Shown: positions 1 through 8,509, counted from the stretch's first letter. The stretch is DNA of 42,906 nucleotides from Cyclobacteriaceae bacterium (GCA_026129485.1 JAHCHY010000026.1:1-42906); one strand, 5' to 3'. Translations and numbers: made by a program. Notes: generated from the letters alone by a model not told the origin.

Positions 1-83
1 TCGATAATGTCATCCTTTTGACAACTACCACCTAAAAACAATAAGCCAATAGAGACAATTTTGAAATAGTATAAGCATTTCAT
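1..83 (-). CDS. Lipoprotein, N-terminal fragment (runs off window)
   Basis: An open frame begins at an ATG at 83-81 on the minus strand and continues without a stop to the window edge, giving about 27 residues. The visible part is a lipoprotein signal peptide: a short basic N-region, a hydrophobic stretch (IVSIGLLFLGG) and a cysteine followed by QKDD. The Cys-Gln-Lys-Asp-Asp start of the mature part is typical of Bacteroidota lipoproteins. The lipobox (LGGSC) is slightly atypical. Function cannot be told because only the signal peptide is inside the window. The next gene upstream on the same strand is a broken subtilase that also starts with a lipoprotein signal. Confidence 0.55.
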   Translation of the reverse strand, partial: MKCLYYFKIVSIGLLFLGGSCQKDDII

Positions 84-258
84 AACATAGTATTGTTTTA
101 AATGTTTAGACATGTCTAATGGATATTTAGTTGTAAATCAAAGTTAACAAATTTTCATTTCCCAGCAGTCTCACGTCTCGTGAACTCTGCCATTTACTTC
201 TTGTATGCTCGCGCTCATATTGAATTTTGTTTCAACTATACGCAGGGCCTCACTCTTC

Positions 259-664
259 CTACTGCTCCCAGAATGCATCTTTCGCTTTTATCTTTACAAG
301 AGCTAACTGGCCAAACGGGTCTTCCATGGCGAAATCATTTGGTGTATATACAGGGATTGGCTCACTTTCTTCCTCAAGAACTTCAAAAAAGTCAATTTTC
401 CGCAGTTCATCAATTAAGTTTTTGGAATCAAATTGGCCTTCAATTCTGTAAAGTTGAGATAATCTTACACTTGCCTCATGCTTAAATTCTTTAGCAAGTG
501 GAAATGCTTGAACAAAAGAAGTTATATCACGTGCTTCAAAAATTCGATCTACTTTTTCATTTGAAAACGATAATCTAAGCCTGTTCCCGGATTTAGTCAC
601 AAGATGAAACCAATAACATTAAAAGCAATAGAGCATTTACTAATATAATTTTAACCTGTTTCAT
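259..664 (-). pseudogene. Broken subtilisin-like (S8) protease lipoprotein remnant
   Basis: An ATG at 664-662 opens a clear lipoprotein signal peptide (MKQVKIILV, a Leu-rich core, then LVSSC-D) that hits a stop at 595-593, directly after the lipobox cysteine and Asp. In another frame, from about 600 down to 259, a 113-codon reading frame continues. It looks like an I9-type propeptide followed by the first conserved block of bacterial subtilases: TPND, then a Q..L.KIKAKDAF segment matching the usual PNDP...QW.L..I.A..AW pattern. It stops at 261-259 before the catalytic Asp, His and Ser blocks. Signal peptide and propeptide are therefore separated by one frameshift, and the catalytic domain is absent. 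The likeliest reading is a decayed exported protease. The family call rests on a short motif. Confidence 0.6.
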
Positions 665-749
665 GTTTTTTAGTTCTAAAGTGATAATATTGTTTTCTTT
701 GGTATCGTAATAAGCTGATAGAAACCTTCATATATAAATGAACTTTAGC

Positions 750-762
750 GTTGCAAAGCAAC
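750..762. other. Small hairpin downstream of the giant gene
   Basis: GTTGC-AAA-GCAAC forms a short perfect hairpin between the 1560-aa gene (stop at 791) and the subtilase remnant. An outer TTAG/CTAA pairing interrupted by a mismatch could extend it. There is no clear T-run on either side, so calling it a terminator is weak. The rest of 665-790 is AT-rich and shows no gene. Confidence 0.25.
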
Positions 763-790
763 CTAAAAAGAATCCGCGTAACCCCGCTTA

Positions 791-3700
791 TTAAAACCCA
801 TCGTCTTCATCTTTCTTTTTCTCCTCTTTCTTCTTCGTATCTGCATTTCCTGAGCTTAAATCGTAAGGGGCTTCCAGTCCGTAGTAATTCAACCGGAACT
901 TGTTAATCCACGAAAGAGTTTCATCAATCGTGCCCGGTATATACACCAGCTCGCCTACCTTAGCTTTGCCGGCATTGCTTTTCTTGGACATAAAATCGTT
1001 GATGGTCTGCAACGAAGAGTGGATCATGACACGGTTGTCTTCCATACCAAAGTAAAACCACGATTCGGGCGAGGCTTTGATAAAAAGATGAAACACCGGT
1101 GCGCCATCCTCGTTCTTACCGATTTCCATAAACCCTTCAAATGCCCCGTTTATATCCGCACGCTGAATGTGGCTTAAGCCCAGCAAGCCTTCGCTGTAAA
1201 ACGATTTATGCTCCTGCGACCACTTCAGGTTTACATTGGAAAGCACCAACGGCTTTTGCAACCCCTGCACGGTGGGCAACGGCACATAACCCTGTAACGA
1301 CCGCTGCTCATAATCTTTAACCACTCGCTCGCCCACCAGGTCGGCAATCTTGTATAGCAGCTCGGTCTGATCTCCCAAACCATCTTCTTTTACCCCTTCG
1401 TTTTTTACCACATCTAAAATGCTGGCAGCCATGAGCTGGTAAACCGTAGCCGGTGTATTCATATCCAGCATGATAAACGAATTCATTTTTATCACATCGG
1501 TATCTAAGTTACCGGAGCCTAAAGCCGATGCAGTAACCTTAAAATCTTTGGCGCCTTTAAAAAAGTTAACGGGCCCCTCAAAGCGCACCTCCTGCTTGTC
1601 CTCGTTGTAGGCAAACACCTTACCCGATAATTTTTCGCCTGTTGACTTGGCGCGGTCTTCTATGCGAAATTCTTTTGTTTCCTCCTGGTAGAACAACGAT
1701 CCGGACGGCAGGAAGAAATCATCATCGGCCGGGTCTTTCTTGTCAAACACAAAGGTGATGTACAAGTCATTATCTTCCGCAAAGTGCAGCCCGGCATCGG
1801 GCTTTTTACCTTCTTCGGTAATGGCATTGTTAAAGTCGAGGTAAATTTCTTTCTCATCACCGCTTTGCGTGTAGAGCAGCCACGTTTTGTAATCTTTTAT
1901 TTTTTTCAGATCGAGCTTTACAAAACCTTTTAATTGCAAAGCGGGCTTGGTAGCATACATGGTCATATCACCTTTATAAAAAATACGGGGAGCCACGCGA
2001 ATATTATTTTTTTCGGTTACGGCACCATTGCCTACGGTTTGCATGGTAGCGTTACCGCGATTGCGCCTGTTTTTGGTTTGCTCGGTTATCGGCTCAAGGT
2101 GGAAGTCAGTCATTTTAATGGCGAATGTATCGTTCACCGCATTTACATACTGGTAGGTAGCATAGCCGGTAAACTCTTTTCGCGAAACAATATCTACCAC
2201 GCCATCGGTGAGCCGGTGGTAGCCGTTCAGCGTATCCATTACAATGGTGGTATTTTTCAACTGACCGATCTTTGCATTCTCCAGGATCAGCACTTCGTTG
2301 TTCTCGGGTGTAATGCGTGCATCGGCCACAGTTATGTAAGGAATACCACTTACTTTCAGTTGCTGCGTTTGAATATCGTACTCGGCTTTTTCTGCATTAA
2401 AACTCAGCGAGTCAAGATCTTTACGTGTGGTGTAGAAGTAAGAATCTTCCAGCGGCACATCGGGCGCTTTGCTCATTACAATCTTCTGCGTGTTTAAATC
2501 CCACCGTGCTTCCGGTATGGATGTTTTGAACTGCGCATACGGAAAATCAATCGCGGCTTCACCGGCAATCTCAGGACTTATCGTAGCAAAGTTTCGCTCA
2601 AGATTAAAGTTCAGCTTAACATTGCTGCCGGCCAGCGCGGGCTTGGCGGGGTTCCCGGTTTTAACTTCAAACCGCGCATGCCGTGCGCCAAATTCTTTTG
2701 CCGAAAACATCATTTCCTTTGAACGTACTTCAGAGCCTCTTGTGCTTAAGCGACCCGACCCGCCCACACCGGCTTTGGAAACGATCAAGCTACCATCCAG
2801 CGTGGCCGAATTCTGGTAAAGGCTAAAGGGTTCCTTCATGTTTTTGATGTTCATCTTATCCTGCTTGGGCAACCACTTTAACCGGTAGTCGTTCAGCTTT
2901 ACCTGCGGAAAGTAAACCGAACCAAAAAGCATTTCCTTGATCTCGCCCACGCTGCCACGCCCTGCCACAGAATCCGGGTAGAAAATAAAGTCTTTCGATT
3001 CTACGGTAGCTGCGAGGTAATCTATCCGCCCGGCCGAACGAATACCGGCATTATCCAGCGTCATGCCACCGTACAGTTTTCCATCGCCCTGGTAGAGCTG
3101 GTAGCCCGATGCCGGCACCGTATGCGTAAAGCCCAATGATTTATCGGGCATGGTATGCAGCTTCTCTTTAAAGCTGGGGAACATACCGCTCGTAATAAAC
3201 GTGCCTTCAAAGTTGATTGACCCCGGATCGGCATCGTTCAGGCTATCCAGCTTGAATGGCGGCACCACAAAAAACACCGATCGGTCATACGCCCCGTTCA
3301 GCACCTCGCTGCGATCGAAATAAATTACACCGCCTGCAGTGGCATCCAGGCGCGGGTAGTTGGGTATTCTTTCCTTACCCGATTTATTGTTGGGTCTGTT
3401 GATGAACAGCGTGCCCGAAGTCTTGTTGGACGAAGCCTGCATACCGCTCGCGGCCTGCGCGGTGGAATCGGCACCCACCATGGCGTTGTTTACCCTTCGC
3501 CTCGTTCCGTTCTTTTCAGTAACATAGAACCTGATCGAATCAATATGGTTCATGTTAATGAAGAAGCTGTCGTACTTCAATGTGAAATCGCGACCGGAGA
3601 TTTCAAAATTACCCGCGTTGATCGTGCCGTTAAACTTGATGTCGCGATTTTGTAAAAAAGTAATGCGGCTGCTGTCCGGTTTAATTACCACGTTAAGCGA

Positions 3701-5473
3701 ATCGCTCACATTAAACTCTTCCACACCATATACATTCATGCGGCCCTCTTTCAGGATGATAAAGGCATTGGCCACGGTATCGGTTAACGAATGAATTTTA
3801 AGGTTGTCGTAATCGGAAAAACCTTTTGCTGATTGTATAAAATTGACGGCTTTGTCTTTTACATGAATCCTTCCTGTGCGGGCATCATAATCAATCATGC
3901 CCCTCTGAAAAAGAAAATCGGCAGCCATGCGGGCTACGGCAAGGCTTCGTTCTCCCTGAACCAGGTCGAACACATAAAAATTATTGCTGCCAATCGTATT
4001 GGCATAGTTAACAATCAATGCGAGCGGGTGAAAGCTAAATCCCTGCCCGCGTAATTCGCGATAGCCTTCGGGATCGTAAAAATCGTTTGACTCGATAATC
4101 ATGGGAGCCACCTTTCCGCTACCCTGCACCCACATTTTGATGCTGTCTGATTTCAGGTTCCAGTCGAGGCGATCGGCCGTAAACTCGATCTGAAAGAAAG
4201 AAGACGTAAAAGGTGCCTTGCGCTGCGAGCTCTTCTCTTTATTAAGTGTTAGCCGTTGCCGGGCATAGTCATACCGCACTTCCATAGCCGGGTGCACAAT
4301 GGAATCGTTCTGCTGATACAACGTTATGCGGGCCTGGGGCGAAACAATAACGGAATCCAGGAAACCAAAAGAAGCGGCAACCGCTTTAAACCGCCTGTTG
4401 GCTTCTCCAAAAATTTCGATTGTGGCCAGGCTGTTGTTTACTGTGTTGGAATTAACAGCCGCACCCTGTAATCCAAAACCTCCTGTGTATTTCAGGTTAA
4501 GGTTTTCAAGCCCCGAAATATTTATGTTTGATTCGTACGATCTAAAACGCGGATAGGTAGCTGCTTGCGGTGATCTGTGATTAACGCTTCTGAATTCAAA
4601 TATACCCGAAACAGTACCCGGCACCTTTCCCACATAAACCAGCCGGCTTTGCTCCGCTTTAAGATAAGGCTGGTTAGCTTTAAAATTATACTTGTTGAAA
4701 TCGCAATACACCGAATCAGGCGAAAGCCCGGCTGTTGACCAATCAAATCTTCCGCCTTCGCCCACAAACAATTTATCGCGCAAAGAGAATGTTCCCTTTG
4801 TGTTGCTCAGGCTGGTGGAATCATAAGCGGTGATAAGTTGCAGCGAAACCCGATCGAACGTAATTACCGGCCCTAATATTTCAGGCTGAACAATTTCCTG
4901 CTGCCACGCTGGCGTATTGTAGGAAGATGTATCCACCGCATCATAGTTGTAATTGTAATCATACGTTTGCGTGGTATCGGGTGGCGGTGGCTCAAGATAC
5001 TGAAAGCTGTAGCTGTCATCTTTTGCCAGCAGCTTAAATGCTTTTTCATAATTGAGCGCATGATGCTCAAAGAAATCGCGCGAAAGCTGAAAGTATATGT
5101 TGGCCTGCACCGCATTATCCCGCGCCAGTACCTTATCGGCCACCGTAAAAAAACCGCTTAATTTGGAAGGGTCTGCATTTTCGATGGTAACGGCTGCGGC
5201 AATAGCGCCATAATAATTAACCATGTGCGGCCGCAGCTTAAAGCCCTTCTTCTTCATGAGCTTAGCCTGCGCCCGGATAACCTGCTGCTGATCGGGCCCC
5301 AGCGAACCCCATGCCGTATTAAAGGCGGCCCCTACAATGATGGCATCGGCAGCTTTCGTATTTTCCAATACCAGCCTTATGCTGTCCTGAAAGCTGTACG
5401 AGCCACCCCCCGTTTGCGCAAACAGGCTTGTGGAAAGGCAGAGAACGGCTATGTAAGTTAAAACCTGCTTCAC
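791..5473 (-). CDS. Giant exported protein of unknown function (1560 aa)
   Basis: The protein starts with a Sec signal peptide (residues 1-19, ending SLFAQ) and has no later obvious membrane segment, so it should be periplasmic or outer-membrane associated. Residues 20-170 look helical and are followed by a Pro/Asp/Tyr-rich linker (PPPPDTTQTYDYNYNYD). From about 190 to 1480 it is a long succession of short polar/hydrophobic alternating strands with many Asp, Asn and Ser turns. This resembles the texture of large beta-rich periplasmic proteins such as AsmA/TamB or LPS-transport beta-taco proteins, but I see no diagnostic motif. The C-terminus is a charged Lys/Glu/Asp tail (KKKEEKKKDEDDGF). It lies downstream of prmA on the same strand with a 132-base gap. 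I do not recognise the family beyond a conserved-hypothetical type of Cytophagales protein. Confidence 0.85.
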   Translation of the reverse strand: MKQVLTYIAVLCLSTSLFAQTGGGSYSFQDSIRLVLENTKAADAIIVGAAFNTAWGSLGPDQQQVIRAQAKLMKKKGFKLRPHMVNYYGAIAAAVTIENADPSKLSGFFTVADKVLARDNAVQANIYFQLSRDFFEHHALNYEKAFKLLAKDDSYSFQYLEPPPPDTTQTYDYNYNYDAVDTSSYNTPAWQQEIVQPEILGPVITFDRVSLQLITAYDSTSLSNTKGTFSLRDKLFVGEGGRFDWSTAGLSPDSVYCDFNKYNFKANQPYLKAEQSRLVYVGKVPGTVSGIFEFRSVNHRSPQAATYPRFRSYESNINISGLENLNLKYTGGFGLQGAAVNSNTVNNSLATIEIFGEANRRFKAVAASFGFLDSVIVSPQARITLYQQNDSIVHPAMEVRYDYARQRLTLNKEKSSQRKAPFTSSFFQIEFTADRLDWNLKSDSIKMWVQGSGKVAPMIIESNDFYDPEGYRELRGQGFSFHPLALIVNYANTIGSNNFYVFDLVQGERSLAVARMAADFLFQRGMIDYDARTGRIHVKDKAVNFIQSAKGFSDYDNLKIHSLTDTVANAFIILKEGRMNVYGVEEFNVSDSLNVVIKPDSSRITFLQNRDIKFNGTINAGNFEISGRDFTLKYDSFFINMNHIDSIRFYVTEKNGTRRRVNNAMVGADSTAQAASGMQASSNKTSGTLFINRPNNKSGKERIPNYPRLDATAGGVIYFDRSEVLNGAYDRSVFFVVPPFKLDSLNDADPGSINFEGTFITSGMFPSFKEKLHTMPDKSLGFTHTVPASGYQLYQGDGKLYGGMTLDNAGIRSAGRIDYLAATVESKDFIFYPDSVAGRGSVGEIKEMLFGSVYFPQVKLNDYRLKWLPKQDKMNIKNMKEPFSLYQNSATLDGSLIVSKAGVGGSGRLSTRGSEVRSKEMMFSAKEFGARHARFEVKTGNPAKPALAGSNVKLNFNLERNFATISPEIAGEAAIDFPYAQFKTSIPEARWDLNTQKIVMSKAPDVPLEDSYFYTTRKDLDSLSFNAEKAEYDIQTQQLKVSGIPYITVADARITPENNEVLILENAKIGQLKNTTIVMDTLNGYHRLTDGVVDIVSRKEFTGYATYQYVNAVNDTFAIKMTDFHLEPITEQTKNRRNRGNATMQTVGNGAVTEKNNIRVAPRIFYKGDMTMYATKPALQLKGFVKLDLKKIKDYKTWLLYTQSGDEKEIYLDFNNAITEEGKKPDAGLHFAEDNDLYITFVFDKKDPADDDFFLPSGSLFYQEETKEFRIEDRAKSTGEKLSGKVFAYNEDKQEVRFEGPVNFFKGAKDFKVTASALGSGNLDTDVIKMNSFIMLDMNTPATVYQLMAASILDVVKNEGVKEDGLGDQTELLYKIADLVGERVVKDYEQRSLQGYVPLPTVQGLQKPLVLSNVNLKWSQEHKSFYSEGLLGLSHIQRADINGAFEGFMEIGKNEDGAPVFHLFIKASPESWFYFGMEDNRVMIHSSLQTINDFMSKKSNAGKAKVGELVYIPGTIDETLSWINKFRLNYYGLEAPYDLSSGNADTKKKEEKKKDEDDGF

Positions 5474-5527
5474 GGGGTCAAAAACCTTGAAATTCGCAAA
5501 AATCCGGCTAATGTACTAATTGGTTAG

Positions 5528-5553
5528 TTGCCCGTTGCCAGTTACTGGTTGCC
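5528..5553. repeat. Intergenic GTTGCC/TACTGGTT repeat, copy 1
   Basis: The prmA-to-giant-gene gap carries TTGCCCGTTGCCAG followed by TTACTGGTTGCC. A closely similar string (TTGCTGGTTGCCGG then TTACTGGTTAAT) occurs in another intergenic gap at 13636-13661. The core is partly self-complementary (CCAGTTACTGG). The two copies suggest a small dispersed intergenic repeat family. Nothing else is apparent in the 132-base gap. Confidence 0.4.
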
Positions 5554-5605
5554 AGCGGGTTTGATCTATCTAATAAGACCAATTTATAACTCAATCGTTT
5601 TTAAA

Positions 5606-6433
5606 TTATTGCTTTTGCAAAAGCAGGCAAGCCCACGTTTCGCGCTCCTGACGGGCAGCTTCGGTTAAGCCATACTTTGCGGCTTCGGCTTTCAGATCGG
5701 GAATATCATGCACGTAAAAACCGCTCAGCAACAGCTCGCCACCGGGTTTTAAGAATGATGCATACTGCTGCATCTCGGCCAGCAATATATTTTTGTTGAT
5801 GTTGGCCAGAATGATATCAAACGTTCCGGTAAGGGTTACTTCATTAATCTTGCCCTGCTGAATATGAATATTGGTGCAGTTGTTATTCGCTGCATTTTCG
5901 TTGCCGTTCTCCACGCTCCACTCGTCAATATCAAATGCCTCCACTTCAGTTGCGCCCAGCTTGCCGGCCATAACCGAAAGGATAGCCGTGCCGCATCCGG
6001 CATCCATTACGCGCTTGCCGCGATGATCCATCTTCATCTGCGCGCTTAGCATTAAATGGGTAGTCTGATGATGCCCCGTACCGAAGCTCATTTTCGGTGT
6101 AATGATGATTTCGTACGGATAGGTCTTATCAATTTTATGGAAGGCCGCCCGCACCAAACATGTATCATCTACAATAATGGGCGCTACATTTTTCTCCCAT
6201 TCTTCGTTCCAGTTTTGCTTTTCTATTTCATCGTGCTGAAATACGAGCGGGTTTAGATGCGCATACTTTTCTTTGATTTCTACCAACAGATCTTTATCGA
6301 ACGTATTACCTTCTGCGTAAGCTTCAAAACCGGTTTCGGTTTCCATAAAGGTATCGAACCCGGCCTCGGCTATCTCAGCCATGAGGATTTCAGAAAATTC
6401 GGGATTACAGGTTACAATTAACCGTGAATACAT
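5606..6433 (-). CDS. prmA: Ribosomal protein L11 methyltransferase
   Basis: PrmA uses S-adenosylmethionine to methylate ribosomal protein L11 in the cytoplasm. The N-terminal part (about residues 1-110) fits the L11-recognition domain. The class I methyltransferase domain shows motif I as MDAGCGTAILS, an acidic post-I segment (EAFDIDEW), and the family-specific DIILANINKNIL in the motif IV position. The reading frame stays open upstream to a TTG at 6457, but that extension is encoded by AT-rich repeats. The ATG at 6433, giving a start of MYSRLIVTC with the usual PEFSEIL segment, fits the family better and gives 275 residues. It lies between tpiA and the giant exported protein on the same strand. 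Confidence 0.93.
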   Translation of the reverse strand: MYSRLIVTCNPEFSEILMAEIAEAGFDTFMETETGFEAYAEGNTFDKDLLVEIKEKYAHLNPLVFQHDEIEKQNWNEEWEKNVAPIIVDDTCLVRAAFHKIDKTYPYEIIITPKMSFGTGHHQTTHLMLSAQMKMDHRGKRVMDAGCGTAILSVMAGKLGATEVEAFDIDEWSVENGNENAANNNCTNIHIQQGKINEVTLTGTFDIILANINKNILLAEMQQYASFLKPGGELLLSGFYVHDIPDLKAEAAKYGLTEAARQERETWACLLLQKQ

Positions 6434-6439
6434 AAATTC

Positions 6440-6538
6440 AATTTGAAAATGAGCCAATTTGAAAACGTTACGTCCTCATTAATTAAGTTTTCACTAAACT
6501 ATCATTTTCAAATTCTCAAATTATCACATTTTCAAATT
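6440..6538. repeat. Repeated 12-mer AATTTGAAAATG in the prmA-tpiA gap
   Basis: AATTTGAAAATG is present at 6440-6451. Its exact reverse complement CATTTTCAAATT occurs at 6503-6514 and again at 6527-6538. A shorter partial copy (AATTTGAAAAC) lies at 6456-6466. The arrangement is an inverted set that could form a long AT-rich stem across the prmA start region. Such TTTGAAAATG strings look like a dispersed intergenic repeat rather than a promoter. Confidence 0.5.
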
Positions 6539-6547
6539 AGCTACTTC

Positions 6548-7309
6548 TCAAATTGATTTTACAATTTCAGTAAACTCGCGGCTCTTAAGCGATGCTCCGC
6601 CTACCAAACCGCCATCTACATCAGGGTTGGCAAAAAGCTCTTTGGCATTGGCTGCATTCACACTGCCTCCGTACAGAATCGAAATTTCACCGGCCACAGC
6701 CTGACCGTATTTAGCGGCCAGATGTTTGCGGATTACGGCATGCATGTCCTGCGCCTGTTGCGCAGTGGCGGTCTTTCCTGTACCAATAGCCCACACGGGC
6801 TCATAGGCAATTACAACTTTCTGTATGGCATCGGCAGAAAGATGAAACAGCGCTTCTTCTACTTGTTGCTTTACCAATGTTTCGTGGCCGTTGCTTTCGC
6901 GTACTTCCAACGGCTCGCCACAACAGAAAATTGGAGTAAGTCCGTTGGCTAATGCGATGTCGGTTTTCTTTGCTAACAGCTTTGAATCTTCACCAAAATA
7001 TTGCCTGCGTTCGCTATGGCCCAGTATTACATACGGTACACCCAGCGACTTAAGCATAGGAGCCGAGGTTTCTCCGGTATAAGGGCCCGAAGCATGTTCG
7101 CTGCAATTTTGCGCACCAACAGCAATGCGTGCATGGTTACCCAACTGTTGCTTTACCGGGTAGAGATACGGAAACGGGGTGCACAAAATCACCTTTACAT
7201 CTCCTTTCACTTCATCGGCAATCATGCCGATTAATTCGGAAGTAAGCGTTTGAGCTTCTTCCAGGGCTTTGTTCATCTTCCAGTTACCGGCTACAATTTT
7301 TGAGCGCAT
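6548..7309 (-). CDS. tpiA: Triosephosphate isomerase
   Basis: This glycolytic enzyme interconverts dihydroxyacetone phosphate and glyceraldehyde-3-phosphate. The 253-residue length is normal. Catalytic residues are all visible: Asn9 and Lys11 in GNWKMN, His98 in ILGHSERR, and Glu170 in AYEPVWAIGTG, whose last residues begin the flexible phosphate-binding loop 6. The YGGSV and GLVGGASL segments near the C-terminus bind phosphate. It is downstream of a DUF6702 gene (20-base gap) and upstream of prmA, so the three may be co-transcribed. A sequence CAAAAGTA at 7341-7348 reads as TACTTTTG on the minus strand and could be an internal -7 element, but it lies inside the preceding gene. Confidence 0.97.
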   Translation of the reverse strand: MRSKIVAGNWKMNKALEEAQTLTSELIGMIADEVKGDVKVILCTPFPYLYPVKQQLGNHARIAVGAQNCSEHASGPYTGETSAPMLKSLGVPYVILGHSERRQYFGEDSKLLAKKTDIALANGLTPIFCCGEPLEVRESNGHETLVKQQVEEALFHLSADAIQKVVIAYEPVWAIGTGKTATAQQAQDMHAVIRKHLAAKYGQAVAGEISILYGGSVNAANAKELFANPDVDGGLVGGASLKSREFTEIVKSI

Positions 7310-7329
7310 ATTATGATTAAGGTTAAATT

Positions 7330-7830
7330 TTATTTTGAATCAAAAGTAAATACATCAACAGGTTTATTGCGCACCAGGCGTGTGCTTTTTACAGGGCCTT
7401 TGTAAGTAACATGCACAATGTTTGACTGGTCATCGTACAACGCCATAATCACCTCGTTTTTCATTTCAATGGTTCTGAATTTCTTTACATTCTCAATCTC
7501 GATATAGCAGATCACAGCCGGATCTTCCTGTTCAAATCCTAAAAAATTCATCTTCTGGATTTTGCCATCCAGCTTTACGGTAAAATGTTTCAGCACATAA
7601 TCGCTGATCAGTTGTTTTGTAGTTAATCCGGAGCCGGGCTCCAGCACATCGAGGCTCTGATCGTTCCGTTCCAGGCGAATACTTTCTTCCAGGTCGTCTA
7701 AAAAAATTCGTGAAGTGATCTGCAACGCCTTGTTCTTTTCGCTGTAGTTTATTTCCGACACCGACAGGTGAATCGGGTGCAGGAAAAACAGGCAGGAGTA
7801 TAGTAGGGATATCATACAAAAATGCGGCAT
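7330..7830 (-). CDS. DUF6702 family secreted protein
   Basis: This is a small exported or periplasmic protein of unknown function. After a hydrophobic N-terminal signal (ISLLYSCLFFLHPIHLS) the mature part begins with the HPIHLSVSEINYSEK block and IFLDDLEESIR, characteristic of the DUF6702 proteins that in Bacteroidota are often found beside HupE/UreJ membrane proteins. That is the arrangement here, with a divergently oriented HupE-like gene. The ATG at 7830 or the one at 7815 could be the start. The upstream in-frame TTG at 7833 is unlikely. A good promoter match (7845-7874) sits just upstream. Its role is unknown; the pairing suggests a joint role with the membrane protein. Confidence 0.8.
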   Translation of the reverse strand: MPHFCMISLLYSCLFFLHPIHLSVSEINYSEKNKALQITSRIFLDDLEESIRLERNDQSLDVLEPGSGLTTKQLISDYVLKHFTVKLDGKIQKMNFLGFEQEDPAVICYIEIENVKKFRTIEMKNEVIMALYDDQSNIVHVTYKGPVKSTRLVRNKPVDVFTFDSK

Positions 7831-7844
7831 CAAAACCGTGCCGC

Positions 7845-7874
7845 CAAAATTAGTTCTAATTGCCCTAATTCAAA
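7845..7874 (-). promoter_or_regulatory. Predicted promoter of the DUF6702 gene
   Basis: On the minus strand, TTTG (complement of CAAA at 7871-7874), an 18-base spacer and TAATTTTG (complement of CAAAATTA at 7845-7852) fit the Bacteroidota primary-sigma pattern TTTG-N(17-23)-TAnnTTTG. The expected transcript start is around 7838, so the leader would be short. It overlaps the opposite-strand promoter of the HupE-like gene. Confidence 0.5.
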
Positions 7875-7890
7875 ATTAAGGTTATACTTG
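7859..7890 (+). promoter_or_regulatory. Predicted promoter of the HupE/UreJ gene
   Basis: ATTG at 7859-7862, a 20-base spacer and TATACTTG at 7883-7890 match the Bacteroidota pattern with one mismatch in the -7 box (TACTTG in place of nnTTTG). The start codon at 7915 would be about 18 bases after the expected transcript start. Confidence 0.35.
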
Positions 7891-7914
7891 CAGGCTTTAA
7901 AAAAGCAAGTAGTT

Positions 7915-8499
7915 ATGAGCGAATTTGCGCTGTACTTCGGGCTGGGCAAAGATCATATCCTGGATACAAACGGTTACGATCATATCTTGTTTGTAATTGC
8001 CCTATGTGCGGTGTATGTGCTGCACGACTGGAAAAAGGTGCTGATCCTGGTAACCGCATTTACCATTGGCCACTCCGTTACACTTGCATTGGCTACCATG
8101 CGCGTGCTGGTTTTTCCGGGTGAGGTAATAGAGTTCCTGATACCGCTTACTATATTTATAACCGCAGCAGCCAATATTGTAAAGCGGGACGAGATGAATA
8201 GCAAAGCCACTATCCAGATCAACTATTTGTTTGCATTGTTTTTCGGATTGATTCATGGCCTGGGCTTCTCCAATTTTTTAAGAGAACTGTTAGGCCAAAG
8301 CCGGAATATTGTAACACCTTTACTGGCTTTTAATCTCGGTCTTGAATTAGGGCAATTGATTATCGTAGCCATCTTCCTGGTTGCCGGTTTTGTATTAGTG
8401 CAGCTTATCGGCATTGCACGAAGGGACTGGCGCATGGTTATCTCATCGGCTATTGCAGGCATTGCATTGGTGCTGATGAAAGATCGTATTTTCTGGTGA
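7915..8499 (+). CDS. HupE/UreJ family integral membrane protein
   Basis: A 194-residue membrane protein with about five to six hydrophobic segments. The N-terminal GKDHILDTNGYDHILFV block carries paired Asp-His residues conserved in HupE/UreJ_2 proteins, thought to bind metal. A second conserved histidine stretch is FTIGHSVTLALA, and a third is FFGLIHGLGFSNFL. HupE/UreJ proteins are associated with nickel or cobalt uptake for hydrogenase and urease in other bacteria, but no hydrogenase or urease gene is present in this window. I chose the ATG at 7915 because the upstream codons to 7822 lie in the promoter region and are not hydrophobic. It is divergent from the DUF6702 gene. Confidence 0.85.
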   Translation: MSEFALYFGLGKDHILDTNGYDHILFVIALCAVYVLHDWKKVLILVTAFTIGHSVTLALATMRVLVFPGEVIEFLIPLTIFITAAANIVKRDEMNSKATIQINYLFALFFGLIHGLGFSNFLRELLGQSRNIVTPLLAFNLGLELGQLIIVAIFLVAGFVLVQLIGIARRDWRMVISSAIAGIALVLMKDRIFW

Positions 8500-8509
8500 G
8501 CATGGACTT

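Noticed and set aside
180-485. 101-codon plus-strand open frame
   Set aside because: It lies antisense to the subtilase remnant, has no recognisable domain and a random-looking composition, so it is a shadow frame.
1934-2497. 187-codon plus-strand open frame inside the giant gene
   Set aside because: Antisense to a well-formed exported protein frame; no motif and no promoter. Similar long antisense frames occur at 10238-10843 and 36803-37441 and are rejected for the same reason.
6434-6457. TTG start extending PrmA by eight residues
   Set aside because: The extension is encoded by AT-rich repeat units, and the ATG at 6433 gives the family-typical N-terminus.
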